From the NCBI GenBank assembly GCA_014904845.1, contig MU119241.1, forward strand, positions 1 to 64,000: a DNA stretch of 64,000 bases, given 5' to 3'. Below, one piece after another: positions 46,778 to 58,549 of the stretch. The stretch is from Acephala macrosclerotiorum (lineage: Eukaryota; Ascomycota; Leotiomycetes; Helotiales; Mollisiaceae). Below the pieces are notes generated by a model. The model was not told where the DNA came from. It worked only from the letters and a program-made list of their open reading frames with translations, and made no database searches. Numbering within the stretch: the stretch's first letter is position 1; every line of letters begins with the position of its first letter. The position numbers were made by a program, and so were the translations under genes.

Positions 46778-49356
46778 CTAAGCAGCATCGCATAACACTC
46801 TCGGCTGTCTCAAGCGCAGTTTATCCCCAAGACCATAAATCCCTACACCGGGGTCAAACTTTGTGACCGTTACTTCCCTCCCATCTTTACTATTGCGAGC
46901 AGAAACGTCGAAGCCCATATGCCGTTTGCCATCTTTGCCCAAGTACAAGCCAAACTCGTATCTTTTCTTTGCGAGGTGAATCCTAGACTCCAAATGCACT
47001 CGTTCGTCATCAATTTCCTGAGCAGAGAAGATTGGCTTGCCATCCGGTCCTCGGTCGTCAAGAACCCGGCTGGCGTAGCAATAGCTTAGAACATCGGTAA
47101 TAGTCCTAACAGGCCGTGGTAAGCGATAACCTGGAGTCGGCCTTGCCATGGGCAAACTGAAAAGATATATGACAAGTATTACAAAGCACACCCAGAAGTT
47201 GAGTGGTTCAATAGACATATAACATCCCGTAGCCGTAGGGGTTGCCACAAACACCCCTTGTGCAATAATTGGCGACACAGTAGCTACGAGTGACAGTATC
47301 GAGAAGAGCGCGACTCGCCAGTGTCCATTCATGGCAGCCTTTAATGATACCAGGCCTGGTGCACAAGTAGGATAATCCAGAAGGATAGTCAAACTTGCTG
47401 TGACAGCTTCGTTCATTCCGGCGAAAGGCTCTGTGATCCGGTAGAAAAGATCTGCCGACATCCAAAGTACGGCGTAAATGGTCATCACCAAAGCGGGCAA
47501 AGAGTTATACAATAGTGATAGTTTAAGGTTTCCACGGGCTCCAAGCGTAGGGTCGGTTGTGTTGAAAGTGTAAGCGGCGAAGGTTGAGTTGAATCCATCC
47601 TGAACGCGGCGGTCAATGAGTCCCACAATGGACAAAGCAATGACAACTACGAGGATGGACGCATAAAAAGCCGAGGGCAGGTCATTCAGAACGGATATGA
47701 CGTGGCGGTAACGGTATTTCTCTGGATTATGAACATGTTTGGGATGAAAATCAAGTGGAGTTTCTAGGTGGGAGTAAGTATACATGGAGCTTTGAATTTC
47801 AGAAGCCATGCTAACCTTTTTCTGCCTTGTCACTATTGGTATCATCAATGATGATGCGACGAATTTGAGCCTGTAGCCTTTTGTAATCTGCCCAATCTTC
47901 AGAATCTACTCTGTTATTAGCAATCATAAATTGATGGAGGCGATCAAGAGCCATTAAGTACAACGTACCAGGACAAGTTGGGATGCAAGCCAACCCATGC
48001 CAGATGCTCTGAGTTGAGCGATGCCTCCAATAGCCAAGCCTCACTGCCCCAAAGGCAGAGCTTCGTTCCTGAAGCACTTCAACGGACTGTTCGGGGCCAG
48101 CAAATCCAAGCCGTGAAAAATCCCCAAAATATTGGACCCTTGTACAAGTGCAAGTTGATTAGCGACTGAAACTGGATCCCACTTGACGCCTGTATCTCGG
48201 TTCCACAGCCGAAATAACATCAGAAAAGTTGCAAAGATCAAAATGACGTAGATAGATATCAAGATGTATCCTATTTCGCGATGCACAATGACTGTCCAGC
48301 CCTGGTCATCAGCAACTATCTGAAGAAATAAAGTTTTGAGCGGTACAAGGAATCTCATCATCAGATGCTGAGTGACGAGGCAGATGAGTAGTAGCCAGTG
48401 CCGATTCTGAGCAACAGGACGCAAACTCTGGAAATCAACAACTGTATTCCCGTAGGTGTTTTGTAATGTGCGATGAAGTCGATACCCGTCTTCCCTGACA
48501 GTGGCTTGAGCTGCCATCGATATGTATGGAGTCATCCGGGCCAAGGAAGTTACTATAGTGCGCCACCAAATCATTGTGACTGTGCCAATCGCAGAAGGAA
48601 CGTAGCGAAACGCCAGATGGTTCCTTGAGGTGTGCACGTGGAAAGAACTTGTGTTTTGGTGCCCAAACCAGATGAGAGTGGCGATTCCACTGATACATGC
48701 GAGAGAGAATATGATGGTGAGGACGAGAAACCAGGTTTGAATAGAGAACGGCTTGAAATCGAGTCTGGGATACCCTTCTGATATGGCCACGGATGATTCG
48801 ATGGGATCATATTCAAACTCTGTTGACATCGGTAAGTATTGGGATACATCTCTTGAGAGGTGACAGTTTTACGCCTACCATCAAGCTGAACTCCAAGGTC
48901 CACAGAGCCCTCAGGAGGGCTCTGGGGTTGAATTTTATCCGAAGCTTCATTTTTGGACGCATCTGCTTGTCTGCTCCCTTCCTCTGCATGTGTAAAGTCT
49001 CCATCAAGATGGTAGCTAGGTAAATCTTGCGTTGGATTTAGATATTCGACGAGCCCAGTGGGGCATAAAGCAGATATGTCTCGCGCTTCTAGCGTTTGCT
49101 CACGCTCGTAATACTCGTCCACAGGGATCCTCCTTGGGAGAGTCGGGGGAATCGCTACCGTGCTCTCGCTGAGTCTTTCGTCGCTGGATTTATGATTCGG
49201 AGCAGTGTCTTCGGGAGTATGATGTTGTGTATTCGTCCTGCAATTGTTGCCGCCATTGTCCGACGTTCCGCTGGATTCCCCAACGAGATTGTGGTGACTA
49301 GCGCTGCTGTAGTCACGAAGCAATCGATGAGTCTCTGTATTTTCGGGTCCAGGCAT
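46778..49356 (-). CDS. DUF3433 multi-pass membrane protein (two apparent one-base gaps)
   Basis: Exon 1 (49356-48879) encodes a hydrophilic N terminus from MPGPENTETHRLL. A 49-nt intron (48830-48878) leads into exon 2, which reads DFKPFSIQTWFLVLTIIFSL, then RLGYWRHRSTQSIWHG, then a second membrane half with PSAFYASILVVVIALSIV, HWRVALFSILSLVATVSPIIAQG and a hydrophilic tail to LCDAA. This is the two-lobed arrangement of fungal DUF3433 proteins, about 840 residues. Two frame changes are needed, each explained by one lost base in a short run: near 48092 (CCCCC to CCCC, APEQSVEVLQERSS) and near 47818 (A6 to A5, AEKKVSMAS). No stop occurs apart from those shifts. Either the gene is newly broken or the sequence has two indel errors. 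Function is unknown; the plasma membrane is likely. Confidence 0.7.
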
Positions 49357-51429
49357 TTTCGCCGGATCTTAGCGGCGCTTAGGTGAGAGCTTACGTGCGT
49401 AGGTTAGCGTGAGAAGCCCTGTAAGCTCCACCGTTGGTTGCCGCACGTACTGAACTAAAATGAAAGTGCTCCAGTTCTGAATTTCAGTCTTCTTCGAATG
49501 TACGGGGATTTTGGAGAATTTTCAATATGACGAGGCTCTACCTAAAAGACGTGTCTGCTGCGTAATGAGGCTCAGGCAGTTCAGCTCAACGCAAGACGCC
49601 AGCGTATCTCGTTCGGGCTGGCTACTGTAGCTGAAAAAAGGCTAGTTGCCTCATTGGTTTACTCGAGCGGAATCGCTACTTTTTGCCAAATTTAGCTTGC
49701 ACTGATCCCAGGTAAAGCTGCTGTAGGGAATCTGAGTGGAGGGAAAGAAGAGCGACCAGAAATGAATGCAGAAATATTCGTCTGGGTCTTCTGCTTCATA
49801 AAAGTTCTCTGAACGTGCTGCTCCTCTGAGCCCGGTCCACCAGCATTCTCCAGCCAAGTCAGGTATTACACAATAACTGTCTGCTCGCCTTACCCCTCCA
49901 CCCACATGTGGCTTGCAGTCTTCAACCGGGTTGTGATTGGAGATTCACCCCTCGTAGCTTGCTGTTCGTCCTCAACATCCTTGCCCAATTGTTGCGGGAA
50001 TTGGTCCCTGGATAGTGCGGCTCTCCCCATCACGACCGGTCCTACCATCTTGGCAGATTCTTGCTTCATACTTGATTCATGTAACTTCGCTGCATCCAGC
50101 TCATCCGATGGCGGTGGTAAAGTACAGTAACACAAGAACGAAACGAGCAAGCACTCACTTATCTACCCAAAAGACAAAAGAACTTTCAAATTGAAAGGCT
50201 AGGCAACCACGAGTAAACAAAGCCTGCATCTCTCGGTATGATTATTATGGCGGTCAAATGTTGAGGACCAACTTTCCCTACCAAGACTATAATTAAGGCA
50301 CCAACGTCGCACCCTACTAAAGTCGCTTTTCGCCGCTTTAATGCCCCCTCTGAAATAACTCCGCAAAATTCATAATTTTAAATTTTTAAAAAGAGAGCTA
50401 TAACCGCAAGCTACAGGCTTAAAGTAATTAATTATTTTAGTATTACATCTATCGTGTTGAAATGTAGTCTAAATGTGAATCTGAAGTAGTGCGGGGTAGG
50501 ATTCGCTTTAAAGGGCGAGAGATCTCGCTTAAATCCTTGATAAGGCAATTCGTGCCTGACGGAAATGCCCCTTAATAATCGTACCTGGTTTGGCGCATTG
50601 AGGCTTAAAACTCATATTTGCATTGTGAGTATGATCGCTGAGACGCGTACGATTGGGATAAACCGCATATTTCGGGGTCTTGCAGAGAACGATGGGATAG
50701 AATCTAGAAGTGGAGAAGATAGTTCAATTATCTATGATAATCTTCTCGCCCAAGGCTAGCGCCCAGCGGAATCGCGTGGATATGGCACGACGGAAAGGAA
50801 AATGGGAAATATTTGGATTGAAAATTGCCGACGTCGCTGCGGTTGAGCGCGGGTAAGTAGCTGGTAGTTGCGATAATAAATGCATGGTAACACCATACAC
50901 TTTGAGAGTGGTGATCTTAGCTGCTTCATTTCGGCTTCGACGAGTGGTCGTGATCCTTCTTGCACTTTGCCGTGCACCCTGAACTTGGGCTCCTCCTCGT
51001 CAAACGTAAATGCGACAGGGATAGCCACTAGCCACGTACTCTTTGACAAAAGGGATCCAAAATCAGCTCCGACAGAAACCCTACGAGGGAGCAGAAACGG
51101 ATTCCCGGGCAAAGCTCAGTAAGGAAACCATAGCCAAGGCACCCAGGAGGCCAAAATGGGCTCTATATTATAGTGCGCAGGCTGACTCAGGGTGTGCTCA
51201 TAATGCTCCGGATCTGCTCAGGCATACTCACTCTCAGCTCAGGTTAAAGCAGCCGCTGCTTACGTCCGGAGACTAAAACGGAACCAGCGAGGATGAGATT
51301 AGAGTCTGACTTTCCTGGCATTCATACCAATTCTGCTCGGTCTTGTTCCGGACATCATTCCCCGATTCTGGGATTAGCATATTTTCAATAGGTACAAGGA
51401 ACAGCATCTCAAAATCACACCTAAGACGA
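49357..51429. other. intergenic with unassigned frames
   Basis: No recognised gene in about 2 kb. Minus-strand frames at 49651-49905 (Cys/Trp-rich, ending DQCKLNLAKSSDSARVNQ) and 49890-50150 overlap end to end and might be pieces of one short protein, but neither has an ATG-led signal peptide. A minus frame at 50756-51112 (VAFTFDEEEPKFRVHGKVQE) has coding-like composition without a recognised family. 50330-50560 is AT-leaning and carries CCTACTAAAGTCGC against GGTAGGATTCGCTTTAAAG as a loose inverted pair. Confidence 0.35.
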
Positions 51430-51672
51430 AAATTGCATCTTTTCGCGATTGCTTGCCCCGCACTTGCAGTCGGTCTATGGATCTTCGGATGGACAGTACC
51501 ACCAATTGTGCATACCCACTGGATTGTCTCGATGATTGGATTGGTGCTCATTGGATTTTCAGCAAATGATTTCTCGTATGTGCTGTTTGGATATGTTACG
51601 GATTTGTATGGTCCATATGCTGCTTCAGCCGTGTCTTCGTTGAGTTTGTCTAGAACGTTGCCCGCGTTTTAG
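51430..51672 (+). pseudogene. MFS transporter fragment
   Basis: Reads LFAIACPALAVGLWIFGWT, VHTHWIVSMIGLVLIGFSAN, SYVLFGYVTDLYGPYAASA and SSLSLSRTLPAF then stop. This is membrane segments 9-11 of a DHA1-type major facilitator (family form WIVPIIG...F.AN.F.TVLFGYLTDSYGPYAASA). The rest of the gene is missing on both sides. It is an isolated relic, not an exon of a neighbour. Confidence 0.7.
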
Positions 51673-52700
51673 GCTGAAAGACGTCTCTGTCCGAGGAAGG
51701 ATCTCCTACGTGACATTCAGTTGGGGTGTTTTGGTAGGTGCCGAGGGTGTGGACATGGTGGCAAAGAAGTCTCGTGTTTGATGGTTGGTAAAGATGTCTT
51801 GAGGTATGATATCAATTGTTGACGTCCTCCAATCTTTTGTGTTTTTAGTATCGGAATGAGAAAATGATTTCAAGTAATAAAAGCAAATAAATGTTCGTCC
51901 GGGCAAAGAGTAGGATGAGCTGGCGCGGAAGAGCAAGATGCGTAATCATGCAAGCTATTCTGCAGAAAAATTAGTAGAAGATTTGAGTGATGCTCGGAAG
52001 TCGGGACGTGTAGGCATCTCCACAGATCTTTTGGTCTGTACTATGAAATGACATATCGCGGAGAACGAGATGCTTCAACAGGTAACCGATACTAAACTTT
52101 CGCCCTCCTAATTGGGCACTAAGTGTTGCTAAGTTAGAAGTGTATCTACTTTATTCAGTGGATCTGAATTCGGCCTGGCACTAGGACAGTATCGAAGCTT
52201 TTTGGAGATTCTTTTACATGATATTCCAAAATCCCATGCTGCCATCATCGATTTTCTAATGAGTACTGGATGGTATCTAAGGCTACGAATGACATTGCTA
52301 TTATTGACCATTGATGGCGTTGCGGAAATGCGGCTCTTTCGATTCCCAGATTTGGAAGATTTCTCGAACAATGTCTCCGCATGAGTTGCATTATCTTTGA
52401 TGCTTGGATATATTATCGTGATGCCTTAGCTCTCAGAAGATTGGAGATTGGAGATCGCCTGCTTGTTGCCATCGCCTATCACACATTTGTTCAACATGCT
52501 GTTCGCTCTTGTAACAGTATTCTTCGTCTTGGGCTTTGGAACGGCCATTCTTGGAAGTAATGACCCCAAGAATACACAAACAAGCTTCAAAAGGGTTTTC
52601 TATAACATAGGACTGTTAGTCGATTCTATGGCCTCGAGACCAACGCCACCCTCTCAAGCCAAACACTCGTGGCAAACGATGGGGAGAGCTCGGAAGCGGG
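51673..52700. other. intergenic, unassigned frames
   Basis: Frames at 52202-52384 and 52448-52717 on the plus strand are short. The second has one hydrophobic segment (ALVTVFFVLGFGTAIL) but no recognised family. Part of it overlaps the probable 5' region of the YqcI/YcgG gene in another frame. Confidence 0.4.
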
Positions 52701-53489
52701 TCGGAACTCTCTGTTGACACGGTAGATAATTCGACAGAGATATTGAAAGCATGCCAACAAAAACGTAGAGCACAACTAGAGGAAAAATACGAAGTCGGGA
52801 CCTGGCGGCTGGTAGCCTTCGAAGATTTCAAGGACACTCTCCTCGCCCGGGACAAGGACTTGAAGAAATTTCCTTGCATTTACGCAACCAAAGGCTTCCG
52901 AGCCAACGACCGCCGCTACATCTTCCTCGAATCAGACAACCCCTCTGAACCACGGCATGTGAAAACTCTCGGGCTAGCCATGCGAGCATATCTCGAGGAA
53001 GCACACCAATTGGGGCCCAATACGAGTCTGGTCATCATCTGCGCTCCATCAGACCAAACTGGAACCGTTGACGACTACAACAGCCGATTTTGGGACTTCC
53101 TGCGAGGGTTACGGATCTATGATTCTGAGGCATGGCCAGAAGATGTGCCTGCGAAGACGACAGATGAGCACTGGACATTCTGCTTTAATGGAGAACCACT
53201 TTTCCCTATCGCGTTGACGCCGGCGCATGAGAAGCGAAGATCGAGATATGCTTCCAGCTTGATTATTGCAATGCAGCCGAAATAGGTGATTGATAATTTG
53301 ATGAGCACACCTGAGAAGAGAAACCATGCCACTACAACAGTTCGCGGTTTGCTGAAGGAATATAACGATGTGGAAATTAGCCCTGACTTGTCAGACTATG
53401 GTAAGCCAGGCACGAGTGAGAGCAGGCAATTAACATTACTGGATGAGAACAAGCCTTCTGAGTGTCCATATGAGGACTTTGATATTTGA
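52701..53489 (+). pseudogene. YqcI/YcgG family protein with nonsense mutation
   Basis: Reads as a fungal member of the YqcI/YcgG family: QQKRRAQLEEKYEVGTWRL, DLKKFPCIYATKGFRANDRR, NPSEPRHVKTLGLAMRAYLE, GTVDDYNSRFWDFLRGL, EAWPEDVPAKTTDEHWTFCF and TPAHEKRRSRYASSLIIAMQ. At 53283-53285 TAG replaces the Trp that follows QPK in the family block (QP.WV.D). The frame then continues without a stop for 67 codons to 53489, so TGG to TAG is the simplest explanation. Upstream, SELSVDTVDNSTEILKAC is in frame but no ATG is, and a lost G near 52700 would join it to ATLSSQTLVANDGESSEAG. Family function is unknown. A hAT element sits 105 bp downstream. Confidence 0.75.
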
Positions 53490-53601
53490 TAGCGTTGCCT
53501 TTAGCTACAGTAGCGAGTATGGAGTATTTGTATGAACTTATGAGCAATAGAATTTTGAGTGATAGTGCTAGTAAAGAAGCAGCAACATGGAGCGGAAGTA
53601 G

Positions 53602-56597
53602 CAGAGAATCCAATCAGTCAGTCAGTCAGTCATCAGTTGAGGGTAAACCCTCAATTGAATGACTGATCACAAAGGGCTCAACTGATTGACTGAAACTGAT
53701 CAACTGATCAGCTACTGATCAGTTCAAAGTAAAGATATAAATTTCATAGATCTAAGATTACAGCATTAGCAGCGGCTGCTATACGAATTGCGCTTTTTCT
53801 CTGCTAATTATTCAAATACTCTTAATGCCACAATAGTTTTTTTGACAATTTAGAACTCTCTAAGGTTGTCATTTTAGAACAAGAAGAGAAAACACATTCA
53901 CATTCCGAGCTTATCGCCGGTATCGCCATAAAATCAAAAGCTATTCGAGCCAACTCTAGTCAATAGAGCTCCATCTTCTTCCAATAGTTTATTATTTCAA
54001 TTTTCTCAGTAAACTCTTCGATATATATCGCCAATTGATCTCGGCGCGAGATAACTTTTAGTCGAATTGCGCGCGAAACTATTAGAGCTCTACTTTCGAG
54101 AATACTCTCAATAAAAAAGAATTAATGCTCTGATTCTAGCGAGTGTAAACCACGCGTAAAATTAGTATTCTTTTTATATCGTTCATTCTAGAGTTTTTTA
54201 AAGGATTTTTTCGCAGTTGCGAAAGCAGTTTTGTTTGCTTGACCAGTCCAATTTTTCTCGAAGTATACCTATTTCTACTGCGAGTATAGAACTATTATAG
54301 TTATTCAAACTATTAATTGATCGATCTTATTATAATAATCAATTGTCTTATTTCAAACCAAAGTAATCGATTCTTGAATATTTCGATATTGATTAAATTT
54401 GCCAATTTTAATCTCTTTTTGTAGACTTTCGAAGTATTCGAGAATATGTTCGAGCATAAGCAACTACTCTTATAACGCGCCGTAAGAAGCTTCGTATACA
54501 CTATCGTCCATATTAGCGTTTTTTTTGAGACTTTTAATAATGAGAAAAAGAGATTAGAAATACTCGCAAATTTTCTCGAGAGTTTTTTATTCAATAGAAT
54601 TAAAGTAATTTTTCTCGTAGACTTCTTTGTCGTCGAAATCTGTAAACATTTTTAATTGCGCGCAATAAACGTTGAAAAAGTCTTTCAATTCAAGAGCGCA
54701 TCGAATTATAGCGTATAATAAATTCCAACGAATACTATCGTTTAAAACAAGTTTTTAGATTTTCTTTATTATTATATTAATATTGTAAATACTTTGTAAA
54801 ACAACGAAAAGATTTATACGTTTTTCAAATACTATAATATGTACTACTAAATTATAAAGTTTACTTAATTTTTCTCGTTATCATTAGAATTGTCGTCGCA
54901 TTAATGCACTTGCTCTTTTGAAATCTCTTTTTCAATTTTTCGTATTTTGATCGAATAAATAAACTTTTGTAATAAAATCGAAAATATAATTTATACAACG
55001 AAATTTTTTTTTTTCGATTTTAAAATCAAAAACTTTCACAAACTCGTCAAATATAATATCGTTATTAGTAATATTATTTAAAACGAAATAGTCTAAATTG
55101 TCTTGTGTAATACCAAATCGAGTAAAAAAAAAGAAAATAACGTTGGCTTACTCTATAATAAATATTATATCAATAGATTATCAAAACATTATCAATATAT
55201 TATATAATTTACCAATTTCAATCTTTTCATAGTTTAACAATTCCAATAAATCTATAAAACGTATTACAATTTTATAGTTTGCATTAATAAAATGCACTAC
55301 AATTCTAACAATACTAATCTTTTCGTACTTTGAATTCCAATTATCAAAAAATATTGTAATACGAGATTTAGTATAGCGTATTTCTTTTATAATTTTGAGC
55401 TTATAGTAATCGAACAATTTATAAATCCAATTAGTAATAATTGAAAAAAAAGTAAAAATAGCGATTATATATTCGTTATTGGCAATTTTGAAACAATTAT
55501 ATAATCGTTTCAATATTGTTTTTCTGTATTTAATTTTATTACAAATAATCCATTCGAGAAACGCGTTTTTAAACTTTTAATATCGAAACGAAATAATATA
55601 CTTTTTAAAATCTTTAGATTTATCAAATATTTAAACAATAATAAGTTTATTATTAACTATTCTTCAAATATTTTTTTATTTCTTTAAATAGTATATTGCG
55701 ATTATATATTTAATAATATTACTAAGAATATTCGAATTGAAATAATAATCGCTATTTTTTTTAGTAAATTCGAGATTATAATAGTTTACGTATTTAAAAT
55801 TAATACTATAAAAACAATAATTATAAACGGAATAATATATACAATTTGCAATACTATATCGTCGATTTTTTATTATTTTTTTTATAAGTAAAAATATATT
55901 TTAGTCTTCAAATCTAGTACGTTCGAAGTCGACTAAGAGTAATGTACACTATATAATGTTTTTTTAGACTCGAAGTATAAATAGGCCTATTATCAAACAA
56001 AGGTTTTCCAAGAACGAAAAACGAGTAATCGACAAATTTATCGAAATTAAAAAAGAGATTTGAATTGTAATTATCGTTATATATTGGCGGAAGTCGTTGG
56101 CATTTATTTCGACGAGCAAAAATTAGTAGTATAGACTTTAATTACTCTAAAAGCGTAAAGGCATTGATAGAAAAAAGCGTAAAAAGATCAATAGAGCTTT
56201 TTATAATAATACGCTCTAACTTTAAAAGTGTTAATCTTTTAAATGATATGATTTAAATAATGGCTGATAATAATAAAGTGCAATAATTGATCTATAAAAA
56301 GTCGTACAATCGTAAAATTTTACTACGAGTCACGAGATTATAGATTTAAATTAATTAGAAGCGTTTTTTTATGTTTTTACGATTCGAATGTCTCGTCAAA
56401 ACACTAAAATCTTTTTTTTAAAAACACTAACCATGACTCTAAAATCGTAAAATAAAATTATCTGAATTGATCAGTCACTGATCAGTTGGTCTAATGGCCA
56501 ACTGAATGACTAATATAAATTAAAATTGTCAACTGAATGACTGACACTGATCATTGATCAGTCAGTTGATCAGTCGACTGACTGATTGGACTCTCTG
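53602..56597 (-). mobile_element. hAT transposon with TIRs and 8-bp target duplication
   Basis: The 2996-bp element begins CAGAGAATCCAATCAGTCAG and ends with the inverted form CTGACTGATTGGACTCTCTG, one mismatch in the first 20 bases. GGAAGTAG occurs immediately outside both ends (53594-53601 and 56598-56605), an exact 8-bp duplication as made by hAT transposases. The first and last 130 bases hold many copies of TGATCAGT, CAACTGA and GACTGA in both directions, probably transposase-binding sites. The interior is AT-rich, with a degraded transposase on the minus strand. Non-CpG C is still common, so mutation is much lighter than in the 1-9 kb block. Confidence 0.93.
54313..55520 (-). pseudogene. 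degraded hAT transposase
   Basis: Within the transposon, the minus-strand frame 55513-55181 reads YTKSRITIFFDNWNSKYEKI, SIVRIVVHFINANYK and FIDLLELLNYEKIEIGKLYN. This is the catalytic-core segment of fungal hAT transposases (SKIHISFDLWTS....GVVAHF; L.GL..L.G.HSGENIA). Near 54700-54600 it reads RCALELKDFFNVYCAQLK and EKNYFNSIE-stop-KTLEKI, the helical insertion region. Stops and frame changes separate the pieces. The dimerisation domain was not clearly read. Not autonomous as seen. Confidence 0.75.
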
Positions 56598-56792
56598 GGA
56601 AGTAGGAAACAACATTACAAACTTGTTCCATGACAGTCAAATTCTCAACAAGTCGATAAATGTCACCACACCGCAGAAGGATGTTCATCGGAATTCAAAA
56701 ATGCTCTTCATCCATTGGTTATCATTTTCCTAGCATAGCTTAACATCCAACAGCAACGCGACTGAGTCTTAACAAAGCATACCTACGTGCAC

Positions 56793-58258
56793 CTACATTA
56801 TATGAGCCCATTCGCTCCTAAACTCTAACAGGTCTCTCTGACCATATATCTCGCCAGCAACCGTTAATATCATATCCACAGTTGCTCTAGTATTGAGTTT
56901 GGACGGAGGAGGTCTTGGCTTCGGCGTTGATGCTTCTGGTTCGACTTTGACCGATGATTGAGGCGAACTTAACCGTCCTAGCATGCGTGCCTTCATGACT
57001 GCTAGAGCTTTGGCATCATCCATGCCGTCGTTGTTGGAGAGGATTTCTCCGTCTGAAGGATCTTCATCGTTCTCAGCAGTAACGGCAGGCTCACCGTCCG
57101 CCATGAGTGTTTGGGAGCTGGCACTCACCGGATGTTCCGTATCTCCATCCACACCCAACGGATCTAGGCCGACTGGTAATATCTGCGAAGAGGTGTCGGT
57201 CGTCTGACTGTCAGCTGCCTCTTCGACGTTGACGACAGGATAGTCCTTCTCAGAGATGTCGTCCTCCAACTCAAGGTCAATTTCGTCGTTATTACGCGCT
57301 GTGTCCTCCTCGCCACCTAAGTTCTCCTCAAACTGTGCCTCCACATCCTGCATTCCCTCCTTCCATTCCTCCGCTTCGTTCAACCCCATACCAACCAGAA
57401 CGGCCTTCTTGCCAAGCTCTCTTACCACGCCAATCTCCTCACTATTCAACAGACCCCGATCCGGCAGCTTCGCAAGAAGACTCCAGACCCAGTAGCTGAC
57501 TCCAAATTCGACTTGCGATCCTCTTTTCAGAAGCGAACCTTGCGTGAGCAATCTGAGGAGTCTCAGCACCGAACTCTTGCTCATGCATGCGACTTGCGCC
57601 GGTTTTGGGTCAGACAGCCGCATATTCTTGATCCACCACCGTGTGAGCACCTTATTCAAAGGACCGACTTGTGTAGGGTGATCGGAATCAAGACTTTTGG
57701 CAATATTAATTGGGGGAGTCTGAGCCAGTCGAGAGCGCAAGTCTTCGTATCGTGATATGATTGAGTCGAAATAAGCCACTTGCGGGTCCTTCTCTTCCTC
57801 CTCTGAAGTGTTTTGGGAATCTTCTGACATGGGGTTTGCAGCAGCAAGGTATGCACCATCTTCGTATCGTCCTCGAAAGTCACCGACTCCATCTTCGTAT
57901 ATGTCGCGCTCGTCTTCTTCTTGCTTTGGTGCAACTAATAGGTTTGGGATGCCGAAAGCTTCCTGCCTAAATTTGAAAATCAGCAACTGTTCTTCAAAAA
58001 AAAAAAAAAAAAAAAAGCCTCGTGCAGAAGATAAACTCACCTAACAGACCGCAGGTATGCCAGCGCATCCATATCTTCATCGTACAGTAGACTATCATCG
58101 TCCTCTCCGAACATGTTGCCATCATCCAAGCCTGGGATCGCGCTTCGTTGGCCATAGGTAGGGTCGACTCGTGCCTCGGCGGAGGGCTGAGAACGCGATT
58201 TATTGCTGTATATTCCATCTGGCGAGTCCGGAGGACTCTTGCGCTTCCTTCCTGCCAT
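56793..58258 (-). CDS. Gemin2/SIP1-like protein
   Basis: Exon 1 (58258-58041) and exon 2 (57966-56793) give 463 residues. The start is MAGRKRKSPPDSPDGIY. The junction makes ALAYLRSVRQEAFGIPNLLVAP, the YL..VR.EA..IP pattern of the SIP1/Gemin2 family, followed by YFDSIISRYEDLRSRLAQ, W(6)MRLSDPKPAQ, SKSSVLRLLRLLTQG and YWVWSLLAKLPDRGLLNSEE. The second half is a long acidic low-complexity stretch ending in EIYGQRDLLEFRSEWAHIM, a conserved-looking C terminus. Gemin2 proteins help assemble spliceosomal snRNPs. Assignment rests on pattern, not on a search. The intron (57967-58040) contains T21 in the sense direction (A21 at 57996-58016 on the plus strand). The gene is intact and lies beside the hAT insertion. 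Confidence 0.68.
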
Positions 58259-58549
58259 TGTCGTGTTGATTGTTGATTCCCGCCAGGAAGCTTATTTTTT
58301 GATAGGGAGTTTGAGTCCAGCCTTGCTTATGTAATTTGACGCTAGCGAACCACAGAGCGAATCTAGGCCTCGTCTGACTTCAACTTTATTGTATTTGCCT
58401 ACAATAGCCATTCGCTCCAGACACATGACGGTGGACAATTATTGAGTCCAAGAACATAATGTCTCGACCTTGAAGAGCGAAAATGTCTGGCAAGATCCCT
58501 CTGCCAGCCAACGATCCAATTTCAACCAACGATCGCAACCATCGTCACT

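Noticed and set aside
49651..50150. Small secreted protein gene
   Set aside because: The upstream segment looks like a signal peptide only if a GTG is taken as ATG, and the two frames do not join by a plausible intron.
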